Source of the DNA: Halostella litorea
GTDB lineage: Archaea; Halobacteriota; Halobacteria; Halobacteriales; Natronoarchaeaceae
NCBI RefSeq assembly: GCF_004785955.1
Contig: NZ_ML214300.1
Span: forward strand, 999,756 to 1,063,755
Length of the DNA stretch: 64,000 nt
Direction: 5' to 3'
Shown here: positions 27,087-35,185 of the stretch, one piece after another
Position numbering within the stretch: the stretch's first letter is position 1
Layout: every line of letters begins with the position of its first letter
Notes under the pieces: model-generated
What the model was told of the DNA's origin: nothing
The model's database searches: none
Seen by the model: the letters and a program-made list of their open reading frames with translations, nothing else
Program-made: the position numbers and the translations under genes

Positions 27087-27619
27087 GTGACGACCGCGTG
27101 TACCCCGACGAGCCGGCAGAGGGGTTCCCCGAGCCGCCGGTGACGTTCGAGGACCGCGAGGGGCGGGAGATCCGCGTCCGGCCGTTCGACGCGTCGGAAC
27201 TGGACGCCGTCGTCGAGATGTACCTGGAGTTCGACCCGCAGGACCGCGCGCAGGGCATCCCGCCGACCGGGGAGACCCGGGTCCGGTCGTGGCTGGAGAC
27301 GCTCGTCGACGAGGGGCTGAACGTCGTCGCCTGGCACGGGGACGACGTGGCGGGCCACGCGACGCTCGTGCCCGACGGCGACGACGGGGTGACGACGTAC
27401 GAACTCGCCATCTTCGTCCTGCAGGAGTACCAGGAGGCCGGCATCGGCAGCCGGCTCATGGAGACGCTGCTTGGCTACGGCCAGCAGGAGGGGGTCGAGC
27501 GCGTGTGGCTGACCGTCGAGCGCTGGAACACGGCCGCGGTCAACCTCTACGAGAAGATGGGGTTCGAGACGTGCAACGCCGAGAGCTTCGAGCTGGAGAT
27601 GTCGCTCCGGCTACACTGA
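27083..27619 (+). CDS. GNAT family N-acetyltransferase
   Basis: 178 residues. The acetyl-CoA-binding motif A is visible as LQEYQEAGIGSRLMETLL, followed by motif B-like RVWLTVERWNTAAVNLYEKMGFE. The N-terminal arm carries EIRVRPFDASELDAVVEMY. It transfers an acetyl group to an amine, probably on a protein or small molecule. Coupling to a stress protein by a 4-base overlap suggests a shared response. Its 3' end overlaps the convergent Usp gene by nine bases. Confidence 0.9.
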   Translation: MSDDRVYPDEPAEGFPEPPVTFEDREGREIRVRPFDASELDAVVEMYLEFDPQDRAQGIPPTGETRVRSWLETLVDEGLNVVAWHGDDVAGHATLVPDGDDGVTTYELAIFVLQEYQEAGIGSRLMETLLGYGQQEGVERVWLTVERWNTAAVNLYEKMGFETCNAESFELEMSLRLH

Positions 27620-28090
27620 CAGCACCGGCTGGCTGGCGTACAGCAGCACGTACTCCGCGGCCTTCGACAGCACCTCCCCGGGCTCGCCCGTGAGCTGTTC
27701 GCGCGGGACGACGATGAAGTCCGCGTCGACGTCGTCGGCGGTGTCGAGCACGACGCTCCCCGGGTGGGTCATCTTGCTGCTCGTCGAGAACCCGTAAGTC
27801 GTCGAGTTCGACAGCGACACGCCGTGTTCGTCCGCGACCTCGCGGACGTCCTCGATGAACCCCCGGGCCTCGGAGGCGGCCTCCTCCTCCTCGACCGACC
27901 CGCTCTCTATCGCGCGGACGAGCCCCTCGCCGAGGACGTACACCGCGTGAACGGCCGCGTCGTAGCGGTCCGCGACCGCGACCGCGTACTCGACGGCCCG
28001 GACCGACGCCTCGCTCCCGTCGACGGGGACGAGAACCGTCTCGACCGCGATCGGCTCGTCGGCGGCGGCGGCACCCTGCTCCGTATGCAT
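27611..28090 (-). CDS. Universal stress protein (UspA family)
   Basis: 159 residues from the ATG at 28088-28090 (MHTEQGAAAADEPIAVETVLVPVD, start only). The fold is UspA, with VLVPVDGSEASVRAVEYAV at the first strand and FIVVPREQL later. The usual Gly-x2-Gly-x9-Gly-S/T ATP motif is replaced by REQLTGEPGEVLSKAAEYVLLYASQPVL, so it may not bind ATP in the normal way. It is convergent with the GNAT gene and divergent from the next Usp gene. Confidence 0.88.
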   Translation of the reverse strand: MHTEQGAAAADEPIAVETVLVPVDGSEASVRAVEYAVAVADRYDAAVHAVYVLGEGLVRAIESGSVEEEEAASEARGFIEDVREVADEHGVSLSNSTTYGFSTSSKMTHPGSVVLDTADDVDADFIVVPREQLTGEPGEVLSKAAEYVLLYASQPVLSV

Positions 28091-28144
28091 ACCCCAACCT
28101 GCGAAACCGGGGAGCAAAAACCCTCGGCCTCCGAAAGGACATGA

Positions 28145-28149
28145 TTTAT
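28145..28149 (+). promoter_or_regulatory. TATA box of Usp gene
   Basis: TTTAT within GATTTATC, centred 28 bases before the ATG at 28175: the classic position for a leaderless haloarchaeal transcript. Confidence 0.6.
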
Positions 28150-28174
28150 CATCGGGTCGGGGGAAGGACCACGC

Positions 28175-28621
28175 ATGGAGCGCGCACTGGCGGTCGTCGA
28201 CGGGGAGGAATCGACGAAGGAACTGCTGCGCGAGGCGGGCGGGATCGCCGCCGGCATCGGTGCCGAGTTGGTCCTCCTGCACGTGACGAGCGAGGAGGAG
28301 TTCGCCGAGCGCGAGGAGGCCCTCGCCGGGATCACCGACTTCGACGCGGCGTACGGGGTCAGCCAGGCCAAGGAGGGGGCCGAGCAGTTCGCCCGCGACA
28401 TCGGACGCGAGGTGTTCGCGGACCGCGACGTCGAGTTCGAGGCCGTCGGCCGCCTCGGCGACGAGATAGAGGAGATCCTCGCGGCCGCCGACGAGTTCGA
28501 GGTGGACCACGTGTTCGTGCAGGGCAGCCAGCGCTCGCCGACCGGGAAGGCGCTGTTCGGCGACCGCGCCCAGCAGGTCGCGCTCGAGTTCGACGGGCCG
28601 GTGACGGTGCTGACGGCGTAG
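28175..28621 (+). CDS. Universal stress protein (UspA family)
   Basis: 148 residues. It begins MERALAVVDGEESTKELL; the third block FVQGSQRSPTGKALFGDRAQQVALEFDGPVTVL keeps the Gly-x-Gln-Arg-Ser-x2-Gly-Lys pattern seen in the Usp at 26718, so these two form one subtype. A long helical insertion (EEEFAEREEALAGITDFDAAYG) lies in the middle. It is transcribed from its own TATA box. Confidence 0.9.
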   Translation: MERALAVVDGEESTKELLREAGGIAAGIGAELVLLHVTSEEEFAEREEALAGITDFDAAYGVSQAKEGAEQFARDIGREVFADRDVEFEAVGRLGDEIEEILAAADEFEVDHVFVQGSQRSPTGKALFGDRAQQVALEFDGPVTVLTA

Positions 28622-28663
28622 CGACGCGATGGTTTAAAGCCCCGTCCCCCGGAAACGACGCGT

Positions 28664-29089
28664 ATGATCGACACCGTCGTCATCGCCACGGACGGCTCCG
28701 AGAGCGTCGAGCGGGCCGTCGACGTGGCGCTCGACCTCGCGCGGCGCTTCGACGCGACCGTCCACGCGCTGTACGTCGTCGACGAGAGCGACGTGGACTC
28801 CTCGCCGGAGTCGATCCGGGACGACCTGCGGGCGGCGCTGCAGGAGACCGGCGAGGAAGCGCTGACGACCGTCGAGGGGCGCGCCGACCGCGAGGTCGAA
28901 CCCGTGGTCCGCGAGGGGCGGCCGGCCGTCGAGATCTGCGAGTACGCCCGGGAGAACGACGTCGACCTCGTCGCCACCGGCACCCGCGGCCGCCACGGCG
29001 AGAACCGCTTTCTCATCGGCAGCGTCGCCGAACACGTCGTCCGCTCCTGTCCCGTCCCCGTGCTGACGGTGCGGCAGTTGAGCGAGTAG
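28664..29089 (+). CDS. Universal stress protein (UspA family), ATP-binding type
   Basis: 141 residues. It is a textbook Usp: VVIATDGSESVERAVDVAL at the N-terminus, LVATGTRGRHGENRFLIGSVAEHVVRSCPVPVLTV at the C-terminus with the G-x2-G-x9-G-S ATP motif intact. A TTTAAA box about 28 bases before the ATG suggests independent control. Such proteins respond to starvation, heat, salt and oxidative stress in many archaea. Confidence 0.93.
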   Translation: MIDTVVIATDGSESVERAVDVALDLARRFDATVHALYVVDESDVDSSPESIRDDLRAALQETGEEALTTVEGRADREVEPVVREGRPAVEICEYARENDVDLVATGTRGRHGENRFLIGSVAEHVVRSCPVPVLTVRQLSE

Positions 29090-29179
29090 CCGGGGCGGGA
29101 CCCGGCGCGGGGTGACCCGGCGGCCCGCCGCCACCCCGGAAACCGGCGGGTTCTTGCCGCGCCGCCCGGACGTTGGGGT

Positions 29180-30433
29180 ATGGACGATTCGCTCATCGAC
29201 GACGACGACCTCTCGCTCGGGCGCAAGTCAGTGATCCCCGGTGAGGGATTTTTCGTCCCCGATTCGCTGGAGGAGAGCCACGAGGAGGAGGCCGCCGCCG
29301 AGGCGTTAGACGGCGCGAGCGTCGCGGTCGTCGCCGACCCCGACGCCGACGGACTCGCCTGCGTCGCGCTCCTGCGGGAACTGTACGGCGACGACCCGCC
29401 CGAAGCGGCGGGCGACGAGGCGGACGCGTCGGCCGGTACGGCCGGCGGAACGACCGATCCCGACGGGACCGTCGACCCCGACGCCCCCATCGACGTCGCG
29501 GAGGAGGCCCCCGGCCGCGTCTCCCGCGACGTGGCGCTGGTGCCGGCCGGGCCACACGACCTGGAGGAGGGCATCGAGTACGTCGCGGAGTACGGGGCCG
29601 AGGGGATCGATCTCTTCGTCTGTGATCTGTGTCCCGACCGCTACGAGTACGTCGAGGAAGAACTCGAAGCCGCCGTCGAGACGGCCGACGCGGTGCGCTG
29701 GTTCGACCACCACCAGTGGGACGACGACGTCGCCGAGCGGGTTCGGGCGGCCGGCGTCGACCTGGTGATCGGCGACAGCGACGAGGAGTGCACCGCCGAC
29801 GTGGCGCTGCGCTCGCTCGACCACGAGTTCCCCGAGCGCTTCTCCGAACTGGCCGCGGTCACCCGCGACCACGACCTCTGGATCCGCGAGGACCCCCGGA
29901 GCGACGACCTGGCGGACTTCTCGTACTGGAGCGACCCCGGCGAGTACGTCGACGTCGTGATGCGCCACGGGCCGGACCTGCCCGAGGACGCGCGGGCGTT
30001 CGTCGAGGAGCGCCGCGTCGAGAAGCAGGCGCTGATCGACCGCGCCGTCGCCCGCGCCGACATGCGCGAGGTCGGCCCGTGGACGGTCGGCGTCACCTAC
30101 GGCCGCTGTTCGCAAAACGAGGTCGCGGAGGGCCTGCGCGAGCGGGGGGCCGACGCCTCCGTGGTCGTCAAGCCCGCCGGGTCGGCGTCCATCCGCGGCA
30201 CGGACGCGTTCGAGCGGTGCCACGAGGTCGCCCGGCAGGTCAACGGCGGCGGGCACCCCAAGGCCGCGGGCTGCAAGCCCGACATCTACGACGACATGCT
30301 GGACTACGCGAACCACTGGACGACCCGCGGCGCGGTGACCAAGCAGGTGATCCTCGACGCGTTCCGGACGCTGGTGCCGGAGGAGGACGCCGACGAGGGG
30401 ACCGACGGCGACGCGGCGGACGGCGACGAATGA
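29180..30433 (+). CDS. DHH family phosphoesterase (RecJ/NrnA-like)
   Basis: 417 residues. DHH-domain motifs are VADPDADGLACVALL (metal site), LFVCDLCPD, VRWFDHHQW (the DHH signature) and AAVTRDHDLW. The DHHA1 domain ends with QVNGGGHPKAAGCKPDIYDD. Members cleave nucleic-acid or nucleotide phosphodiesters with Mn. An acidic linker (DEADASAGTAGGT) is inserted between the first two motifs. The stop overlaps the BtpA-family start (ATGA), so the two are co-translated. It could be a nanoRNase or a RecJ-like exonuclease; the sequence does not decide. Confidence 0.9.
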   Translation: MDDSLIDDDDLSLGRKSVIPGEGFFVPDSLEESHEEEAAAEALDGASVAVVADPDADGLACVALLRELYGDDPPEAAGDEADASAGTAGGTTDPDGTVDPDAPIDVAEEAPGRVSRDVALVPAGPHDLEEGIEYVAEYGAEGIDLFVCDLCPDRYEYVEEELEAAVETADAVRWFDHHQWDDDVAERVRAAGVDLVIGDSDEECTADVALRSLDHEFPERFSELAAVTRDHDLWIREDPRSDDLADFSYWSDPGEYVDVVMRHGPDLPEDARAFVEERRVEKQALIDRAVARADMREVGPWTVGVTYGRCSQNEVAEGLRERGADASVVVKPAGSASIRGTDAFERCHEVARQVNGGGHPKAAGCKPDIYDDMLDYANHWTTRGAVTKQVILDAFRTLVPEEDADEGTDGDAADGDE

Positions 30434-31242
30434 CGTTCGACGCCGTCGACGCCGCGAAGCCGGTCGTCGGCATGGTCCACCTGCCGCCCCTGCCGGGCGC
30501 GCCGAAGTTCGACGGCGACTTCGACGCGGTCCGCGAGGCCGCCCTGCGGGACGCCCGCCGACTCGAAGCGGGCGGCGTCGACGCCCTCATGCTGGAGAAC
30601 TTCGGCGACGCGCCGTTCTACCCCGACGACGTGCCAAAGCACGTGGTCGCGTCGATGACCCGCGTCGCGGGCGCGGTCCGGGACGCGGTCGACCTGCCGA
30701 TGGGGGTCAACGTCCTCCGGAACGACGCGACGGCCGCCCTCTCGGTCGCCAGCGCGGTCGGCGCGGCGTTCGTCCGGGTGAACGTCCACGTCGGCGCCCG
30801 CGTCACCGACCAGGGGATCGTCGAGGGCGAGGCCCACGAGACGATCCGCCTGCGCGACCGACTCGATTCGGACGTGGCCGTCCTCGCGGACCTCGACGTG
30901 AAACACTCCGCGCCCATCGCGGAGCGCCGGATCGACGCCGAGGCCGTGGCCGAACCCGTCGAGCGCGGCCTCGCCGAGGGCGTCGTCGTCAGCGGCGCTG
31001 GCACTGGCCACGAGGTCGCGGGCGACCACCTCGAAGCGGTCGCCGAGGCCCGCGACCGGGCCGGGCTGGACGCCCCCGTCTTCGTCGGGAGCGGGACGAC
31101 CGTGGAGAACGTCGCAGACCTGCTGGACACCGCGGACGGAGTCATCGTCGGAACCGCTCTGAAGGAGGGCGGCGAGACGACGAACCCCGTGGACGAAAAA
31201 CGGGTCGCGGAACTGGTCGCGGCCGCCGACGACGCGCGCTAA
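30430..31242 (+). CDS. BtpA/SgcQ family TIM-barrel protein
   Basis: 270 residues. Motifs of the BtpA family are VVGMVHLPPLPGAP at the start, ALMLENFGDAPFY, MGVNVLRNDATAALSVA, FVRVNVHVGARVTDQGIVEG and VFVGSGTTVENV. The founding member is needed for photosystem I stability in cyanobacteria; in organisms without photosynthesis the role is unknown, though the fold looks like a phosphate-binding TIM barrel. It is translationally coupled to the DHH gene and its stop overlaps that of the convergent PfkB gene. Confidence 0.92.
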   Translation: MTFDAVDAAKPVVGMVHLPPLPGAPKFDGDFDAVREAALRDARRLEAGGVDALMLENFGDAPFYPDDVPKHVVASMTRVAGAVRDAVDLPMGVNVLRNDATAALSVASAVGAAFVRVNVHVGARVTDQGIVEGEAHETIRLRDRLDSDVAVLADLDVKHSAPIAERRIDAEAVAEPVERGLAEGVVVSGAGTGHEVAGDHLEAVAEARDRAGLDAPVFVGSGTTVENVADLLDTADGVIVGTALKEGGETTNPVDEKRVAELVAAADDAR

Positions 31243-32165
31243 TCGAGGAGTTCGCTCGCTTCGCCTTCCGTCGGCAGGCCGCCGCGTGCGCCCTCTGCGG
31301 TGCAGTTTTTCGCCGCGGCTGCGGCGGCAAATCGCCCGGCCTCGGCCGTCGGCCGCCCGTCGAGCAGCCACGCGTGGATCAGGCCGGCGGTGAAGGCGTC
31401 GCCCGCGCCGGTGGTGTCGACGACGGGGGCGTCGACGGCCGGCACCGGGATCACCTCGTCGCCGTCGAGCAGGAGCGCGCCGTCCGCGCCACGGGTCACC
31501 GCCGCCCGGCGGACGCCCCGCTCGCGGAGGGCCTCGACGGCCTCCCGCGGCCCGCAGTCGAGGTACGACCGCGCCGACACCTCGTTGGCGACGAACAGGT
31601 CGCAGGCGGTCGCCGCCGCGTCTATCGTCTCCCGGTTCGCCCCGCGGCCCTCCAGTTCGGAAAGCGGGCCGGCCAGATCGAACGCCAGCGGCGGGAGCCG
31701 GTCGTCGGCCGCGGCGGCCACGAGGTCCGACACGACCGGGTCCGGCGCGTACGCGCTGGTGAAGGCGGCGTCGCCGCGCCGGAGGTAGTCGAGGTCAGCG
31801 GCGTCGAGCCGTAGGTTCGGGACGCTCTCGCCGCCCGCGACGATCATCCGCCGCCCGTCCGGGTCGCGGAAGATCAGCGTGTAGGAGGTCCGCTCGTCGC
31901 CCCGGCGGACGCGGGTCGCGTCGACGCCGCGCTCCCGGAGGTCCGCGACCACGCGCTCGCCGTCCGCGTCGTCGCCGACGCGGGACACCACGCCGGCCTC
32001 ACGGCCCAGTCGCGCGGCGGCGGCCGCGACGTTCGCGGCGACGCCGCCGACCGCCGTCGACGACTCGCGGACGAACGCGCCGCCGTCCGGTTCCGGCAGG
32101 TTCGTCACCGCGTGCCCCCGGTCGACGACGGCGCTCCCGACCGTCAGCACGTCGAACTCGCTCAT
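31239..32165 (-). CDS. PfkB family carbohydrate/nucleoside kinase
   Basis: 308 residues. The ribokinase fold is shown by GSAVVDRGHAV, STAVGGVAANVAAAAARLG near residue 40, and the C-terminal DTTGAGDAFTAGLIHAWL near residue 250, where the Asp is the catalytic base. It phosphorylates a sugar or nucleoside with ATP. Its position next to a BtpA-family protein and a DHH phosphoesterase would fit nucleotide or ribose-phosphate turnover, but that is inference from context; the substrate loop does not identify the sugar. Confidence 0.9.
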   Translation of the reverse strand: MSEFDVLTVGSAVVDRGHAVTNLPEPDGGAFVRESSTAVGGVAANVAAAAARLGREAGVVSRVGDDADGERVVADLRERGVDATRVRRGDERTSYTLIFRDPDGRRMIVAGGESVPNLRLDAADLDYLRRGDAAFTSAYAPDPVVSDLVAAAADDRLPPLAFDLAGPLSELEGRGANRETIDAAATACDLFVANEVSARSYLDCGPREAVEALRERGVRRAAVTRGADGALLLDGDEVIPVPAVDAPVVDTTGAGDAFTAGLIHAWLLDGRPTAEAGRFAAAAAAKNCTAEGARGGLPTEGEASELLD

Positions 32166-32280
32166 CGGCGTGACCGAGGCGGTCGGCGGAGAAACCGCTT
32201 ACGACGACGGGCGCGTTCTCGGGAGTCCCGGAGGGGCCGTGTATCCGACCCGCGACCGCAGTCCGGGACAGTCGTCCCGG

Positions 32281-32712
32281 TCAGCGCTCGCCGACGACCC
32301 ACTTCTGGGAGTACGCGTCCCCGCAGTCACACTGCGCGTAGGCGTGGATCACGTCGCCCTCGGCGTAGATGCCGCCGACCTCGTCGTTTCGCTCCTCGGC
32401 GAACGCGAACACGAACCGGGCCGCGTGGTCCGGCCCGTCGCCGGCCGGGCAGTCGCCGCCCTCGAGGTCGGCGTGGATCGTCCCCTCGTTGCCCATCGCC
32501 TCCTTGGCGAAGGCCATCGGGTCCAGCCCGGTCGCGGCCTGGAACGCCGACCGCCCGTCGTCGCCGTTCACCACGATGACGATGCCGTCGCCGACCCGCT
32601 GGCCGTAGTCCTCGAGTTTGCCGAGGTCGTCGACCGCGTCCTCGGCGAGGTAGAACGCCACGTCCTCGGGGCGCTCGCCGGCGAGGAACGCGTCGCGCTT
32701 CGAATCTGTCAT
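32281..32712 (-). CDS. Uncharacterised haloarchaeal protein (DUF5807-like)
   Basis: 143 residues from the ATG at 32710-32712. It is soluble and acidic: a helical start (RDAFLAGERPEDVAFYLAED), a strand GIVIVVNGDDGRSAFQAATG, and a cysteine-containing end with AYAQCDCGDAYSQKWVVGER. It has a CxC and an upstream Cys (GGDCPAGDG), so metal binding is possible. I recall a DUF5807 family with this pattern but cannot confirm it. It has neighbours on the same strand but no overlap. Confidence 0.72.
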   Translation of the reverse strand: MTDSKRDAFLAGERPEDVAFYLAEDAVDDLGKLEDYGQRVGDGIVIVVNGDDGRSAFQAATGLDPMAFAKEAMGNEGTIHADLEGGDCPAGDGPDHAARFVFAFAEERNDEVGGIYAEGDVIHAYAQCDCGDAYSQKWVVGER

Positions 32713-32748
32713 ACCCGCGGTTGCCGGGCGACGGGCAAAAAGGGTCCG

Positions 32749-33846
32749 CTACAGCGCCGGCGTCGCGAGCGACGCGGAACTGCCCGACTCGCAGCGGTTC
32801 GCGTCCTCCTCGGCCGCCTCGACCTCCTCGTTCGCGGTCGACCGGTCGCCCTCCTCCAGCGCCCGCGCCGCGTTCGCGTAGTGCTTGGACGCGTCCCGGA
32901 GCGCCCCGGAGAAACAGGTCAGGTCGATTACGTCGGAGCGCATCTCCGGCGGCGCGACGTCCTCGGCGTCCATGAACGCCGACTCCGCGTCGTCGAACCG
33001 GACGGACGCGGCGTCGTACTGGCTCGCCGCGTCGGAGAACTCCTCGGCTTCGAGCGCCGTGGTCCCGGCCTCGAACTCCTGGTACCCGCGGATGAACCCC
33101 CGATATCCCGAGATGAACGGGTCCATCGTCTCGACGACCGTGTCGACCGTGTCGAGTCCCGCCTCGCTCTCGGACTGCGTCGCGTCGACGTAGTCGAACG
33201 CGACCTCGTCGACCCCGTCGAACGCCGTCCGCGCGGTTTCGAGGCGCGTACTCGCCGTCCGGAAGGCGTCGCGGGCCTCGTCTAGCGCGTCGATCCCGTC
33301 GCCGTATCGTTCGGTGTCGATGTAGCTCTGGGCCGTTCCCAGGCTGTCGAAGCCGCTCGCGATCGGCACCATCGCGTCGGTGAGCGCCGAGACGTAGTCG
33401 GCCAGGTTGCGCAGTCCGTCGACCGCCGCCTGCTGCTCGGCGGAGAGGTCGGCCTCCTCGGCGGTGTCCAGGTGGCCCCGGGCCGACTCGACCGACGACC
33501 GTATCGGGGCGTCCTCGAACCTCGCACCGCCGGAGATGTCCCCGAAGGAGTCCGACTCGCTGTCGATACCGTCAAGGGCGTCGTCCAGCGCCGCGGCCGC
33601 GTCGGCGATCGACGCCTCCGGGTCGACCGCGGGTTCGGCCTCAGTCGTCTCCGTTTCGGCGTCGGTGGTCTCGGGTTCGTCGTCGGACTGCGTCCCCGTT
33701 CCGGCGTCGGTCGTTTCCGTTTCGGCGTCGGTCGCGGACTCCGCAGTGTCGTCTCCACCGCCGCCTGTGCCGTCGTCCGACGAGCACCCCGCCACGCCGA
33801 CCAGCGACGCCGCCGGGAGCAGTCGGAGGTACGTGCGCCTGTCCAT
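32749..33846 (-). CDS. Tat lipoprotein with helical extracellular domain, function unknown
   Basis: 365 residues. The N-terminus is DRRTYLRLLPAASLVGVAGC, a Tat signal with lipobox (Cys21). A Thr/Glu/Asp linker with repeated ETETTDAE units (residues about 25-75) works as a spacer. The remainder is nearly all amphipathic helix with heptad-like spacing (IADAAAALDDALDGI; YIDTERYGDGIDALDEARDAF; EFEAGTTALEAEEFSDAASQY), reminiscent of TPR-like or four-helix sensor bundles. Two Cys (ITCFSG region and NRCESG) are close to the C-terminus. No enzymatic motif is seen. Confidence 0.75.
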   Translation of the reverse strand: MDRRTYLRLLPAASLVGVAGCSSDDGTGGGGDDTAESATDAETETTDAGTGTQSDDEPETTDAETETTEAEPAVDPEASIADAAAALDDALDGIDSESDSFGDISGGARFEDAPIRSSVESARGHLDTAEEADLSAEQQAAVDGLRNLADYVSALTDAMVPIASGFDSLGTAQSYIDTERYGDGIDALDEARDAFRTASTRLETARTAFDGVDEVAFDYVDATQSESEAGLDTVDTVVETMDPFISGYRGFIRGYQEFEAGTTALEAEEFSDAASQYDAASVRFDDAESAFMDAEDVAPPEMRSDVIDLTCFSGALRDASKHYANAARALEEGDRSTANEEVEAAEEDANRCESGSSASLATPAL

Positions 33847-33924
33847 GCCCCCACCACTCCCACGACAGATAAAGAATCTGATGGTAGATCGGCGAGGCGT
33901 TCGCCGTTCGTCCGATCCGTCGGA

Positions 33925-34371
33925 TCAGCCGTCCTCGAGGCGCTCCGCGATCGACGCGAGGCTCTCGTCGGGCGACTCGGTCGCCTCGTAGACGGCCCGC
34001 TCGCCGGGCGCGCGGACGCCGTACTTGAACTCCGGTTCGATCACGTCGACGAGGACCGACCCGCCGACCGAGACGGCGTCGGTCGCGTCCACCCACTCCA
34101 GCAGCCGGTTCGGTGCGTCGCCGGGGTCGCGGGCGAGCCGCGGGGCGTCGTACGCGCCGGGGATCACCCGCCGGTCGTCGCCGAGCGCCGTCTCGATCCG
34201 GGCGTGGCGCTCGGCCCCGTCGACGACGAGGCGGACCACCTCGTCGGCCGGGAACTGCTCGGCGTCGTCCGCGGGGACCTCGACGCGCGGGCGACGGGTG
34301 GACCCGGCGGTGCCGAGCGTCGCGCGGACGGTGGTGACGGAGTCGTGGTCGCTGGGGATACGGTCTGCCAT
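33925..34371 (-). CDS. Uncharacterised haloarchaeal protein downstream of S6e (DUF7112-like)
   Basis: 148 residues from the ATG at 34369-34371 (MADRIPSDHDSVTTVRATL, start only). It is soluble and beta-rich: RPRVEVPADDAEQFPADEVVRLVVDG and SVGGSVLVDVIEPEFKYGVRAPGERAVYEA. It starts 37 bases after the S6e stop and is probably co-transcribed with it. A double-psi-like or OB-like barrel is possible. The DUF name is from memory and tentative. Confidence 0.75.
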   Translation of the reverse strand: MADRIPSDHDSVTTVRATLGTAGSTRRPRVEVPADDAEQFPADEVVRLVVDGAERHARIETALGDDRRVIPGAYDAPRLARDPGDAPNRLLEWVDATDAVSVGGSVLVDVIEPEFKYGVRAPGERAVYEATESPDESLASIAERLEDG

Positions 34372-34408
34372 GGAAGAGAAGGGAGAAAACTCGCGGCTGG
34401 CTGGGGCG

Positions 34409-34795
34409 TTACTCCTCGTCGGCGAGGAGGTCCTCGACGGACGCCTCGCCGCGGGCGACGATCTTCGCGTTGATCTGGGCGACCGACTCGCTGATCTCGG
34501 CCCCGCGGACGGTGATGCGCTTGCGCTCGCCCTCGCGGGTCGGGTTGAAGCCCGTGCCGCCGTCCGAGAGGATCTCCTGCAGGTCCGGGCCGTCGACGTC
34601 GGCGCGGAGCGGGCGGCCGGCGTCGTCGGAGCCGCCGGTGAGTTCGAGCGTGTAGCCGTCGAGGCCGACGGCGCCGCCGTCGACCTCCTCGCCGAGCGAC
34701 CGGCCGAGGAATCGGTTCGCGTCCTGGTCGTCCGCGTCGCGCTGGTACGTCTCGCCCGTTTCGGGGTCCGAGACGACGACTTTGAAGCTTGCCAT
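34409..34795 (-). CDS. rps6e: 30S ribosomal protein S6e
   Basis: 128 residues from the ATG at 34793-34795 ([18 protein letters not shown]). It is an archaeal/eukaryotic small-subunit ribosomal protein. Typical landmarks are the opening [58 protein letters not shown] and [12 protein letters not shown]. The archaeal form lacks the long phosphorylated C-terminal tail of eukaryotic S6, consistent with this length. Codons upstream of 34795 are open but not conserved-looking. Confidence 0.96.
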   Translation of the reverse strand: MASFKVVVSDPETGETYQRDADDQDANRFLGRSLGEEVDGGAVGLDGYTLELTGGSDDAGRPLRADVDGPDLQEILSDGGTGFNPTREGERKRITVRGAEISESVAQINAKIVARGEASVEDLLADEE

Positions 34796-34881
34796 GGCTG
34801 CAACGAGTCGGTCGCGGCCCAAAAGGACATCGAAACGGCCGCGGCGGGAGAGTCAAGCCCCCGGAGCGCGAACGCCGGGGT

Positions 34882-35172
34882 ATGGACCGGGAGGTGCTGA
34901 TGCTGCAACTGCGCCAGGCGTTCGCGGGCACGCCGGCGGAGCGGCGGGCCGTCGCCCGGGCGGCCAGCGACCTGGTCGACTCCGGGCGGTTCGCCGAGGA
35001 CCGGGGGGAGGAACTGACGGCCGAACTCGTGGTGGAGAACCTCGCCGACTGCCGGGAGGGCACCCCCGCGGAGCGGTGGAACTGGTGGATGGGGGCGCTG
35101 GAGGCCGCGTTCGGGGGGTACGAGCGGTTCGTCGTGACGCGGTGGGACGAGGAGGACGCGCCGAACGCGTGA
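34882..35172 (+). CDS. Small acidic helical protein, function unknown (96 aa)
   Basis: 96 residues from the ATG at 34882. It is predicted all-helical (REVLMLQLRQAFAGTPAERRAVARAASDLVDSG, in two helices), then ELVVENLADCREGTPAERWNWWMGALEAAF. The tryptophan-rich WNWWMGALE is distinctive. It is divergent from S6e and convergent with a membrane protein. No family is recognised with certainty, but the composition and codon use match the surrounding genes. Confidence 0.65.
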   Translation: MDREVLMLQLRQAFAGTPAERRAVARAASDLVDSGRFAEDRGEELTAELVVENLADCREGTPAERWNWWMGALEAAFGGYERFVVTRWDEEDAPNA

Positions 35173-35185
35173 CCGCGGCCGACCG

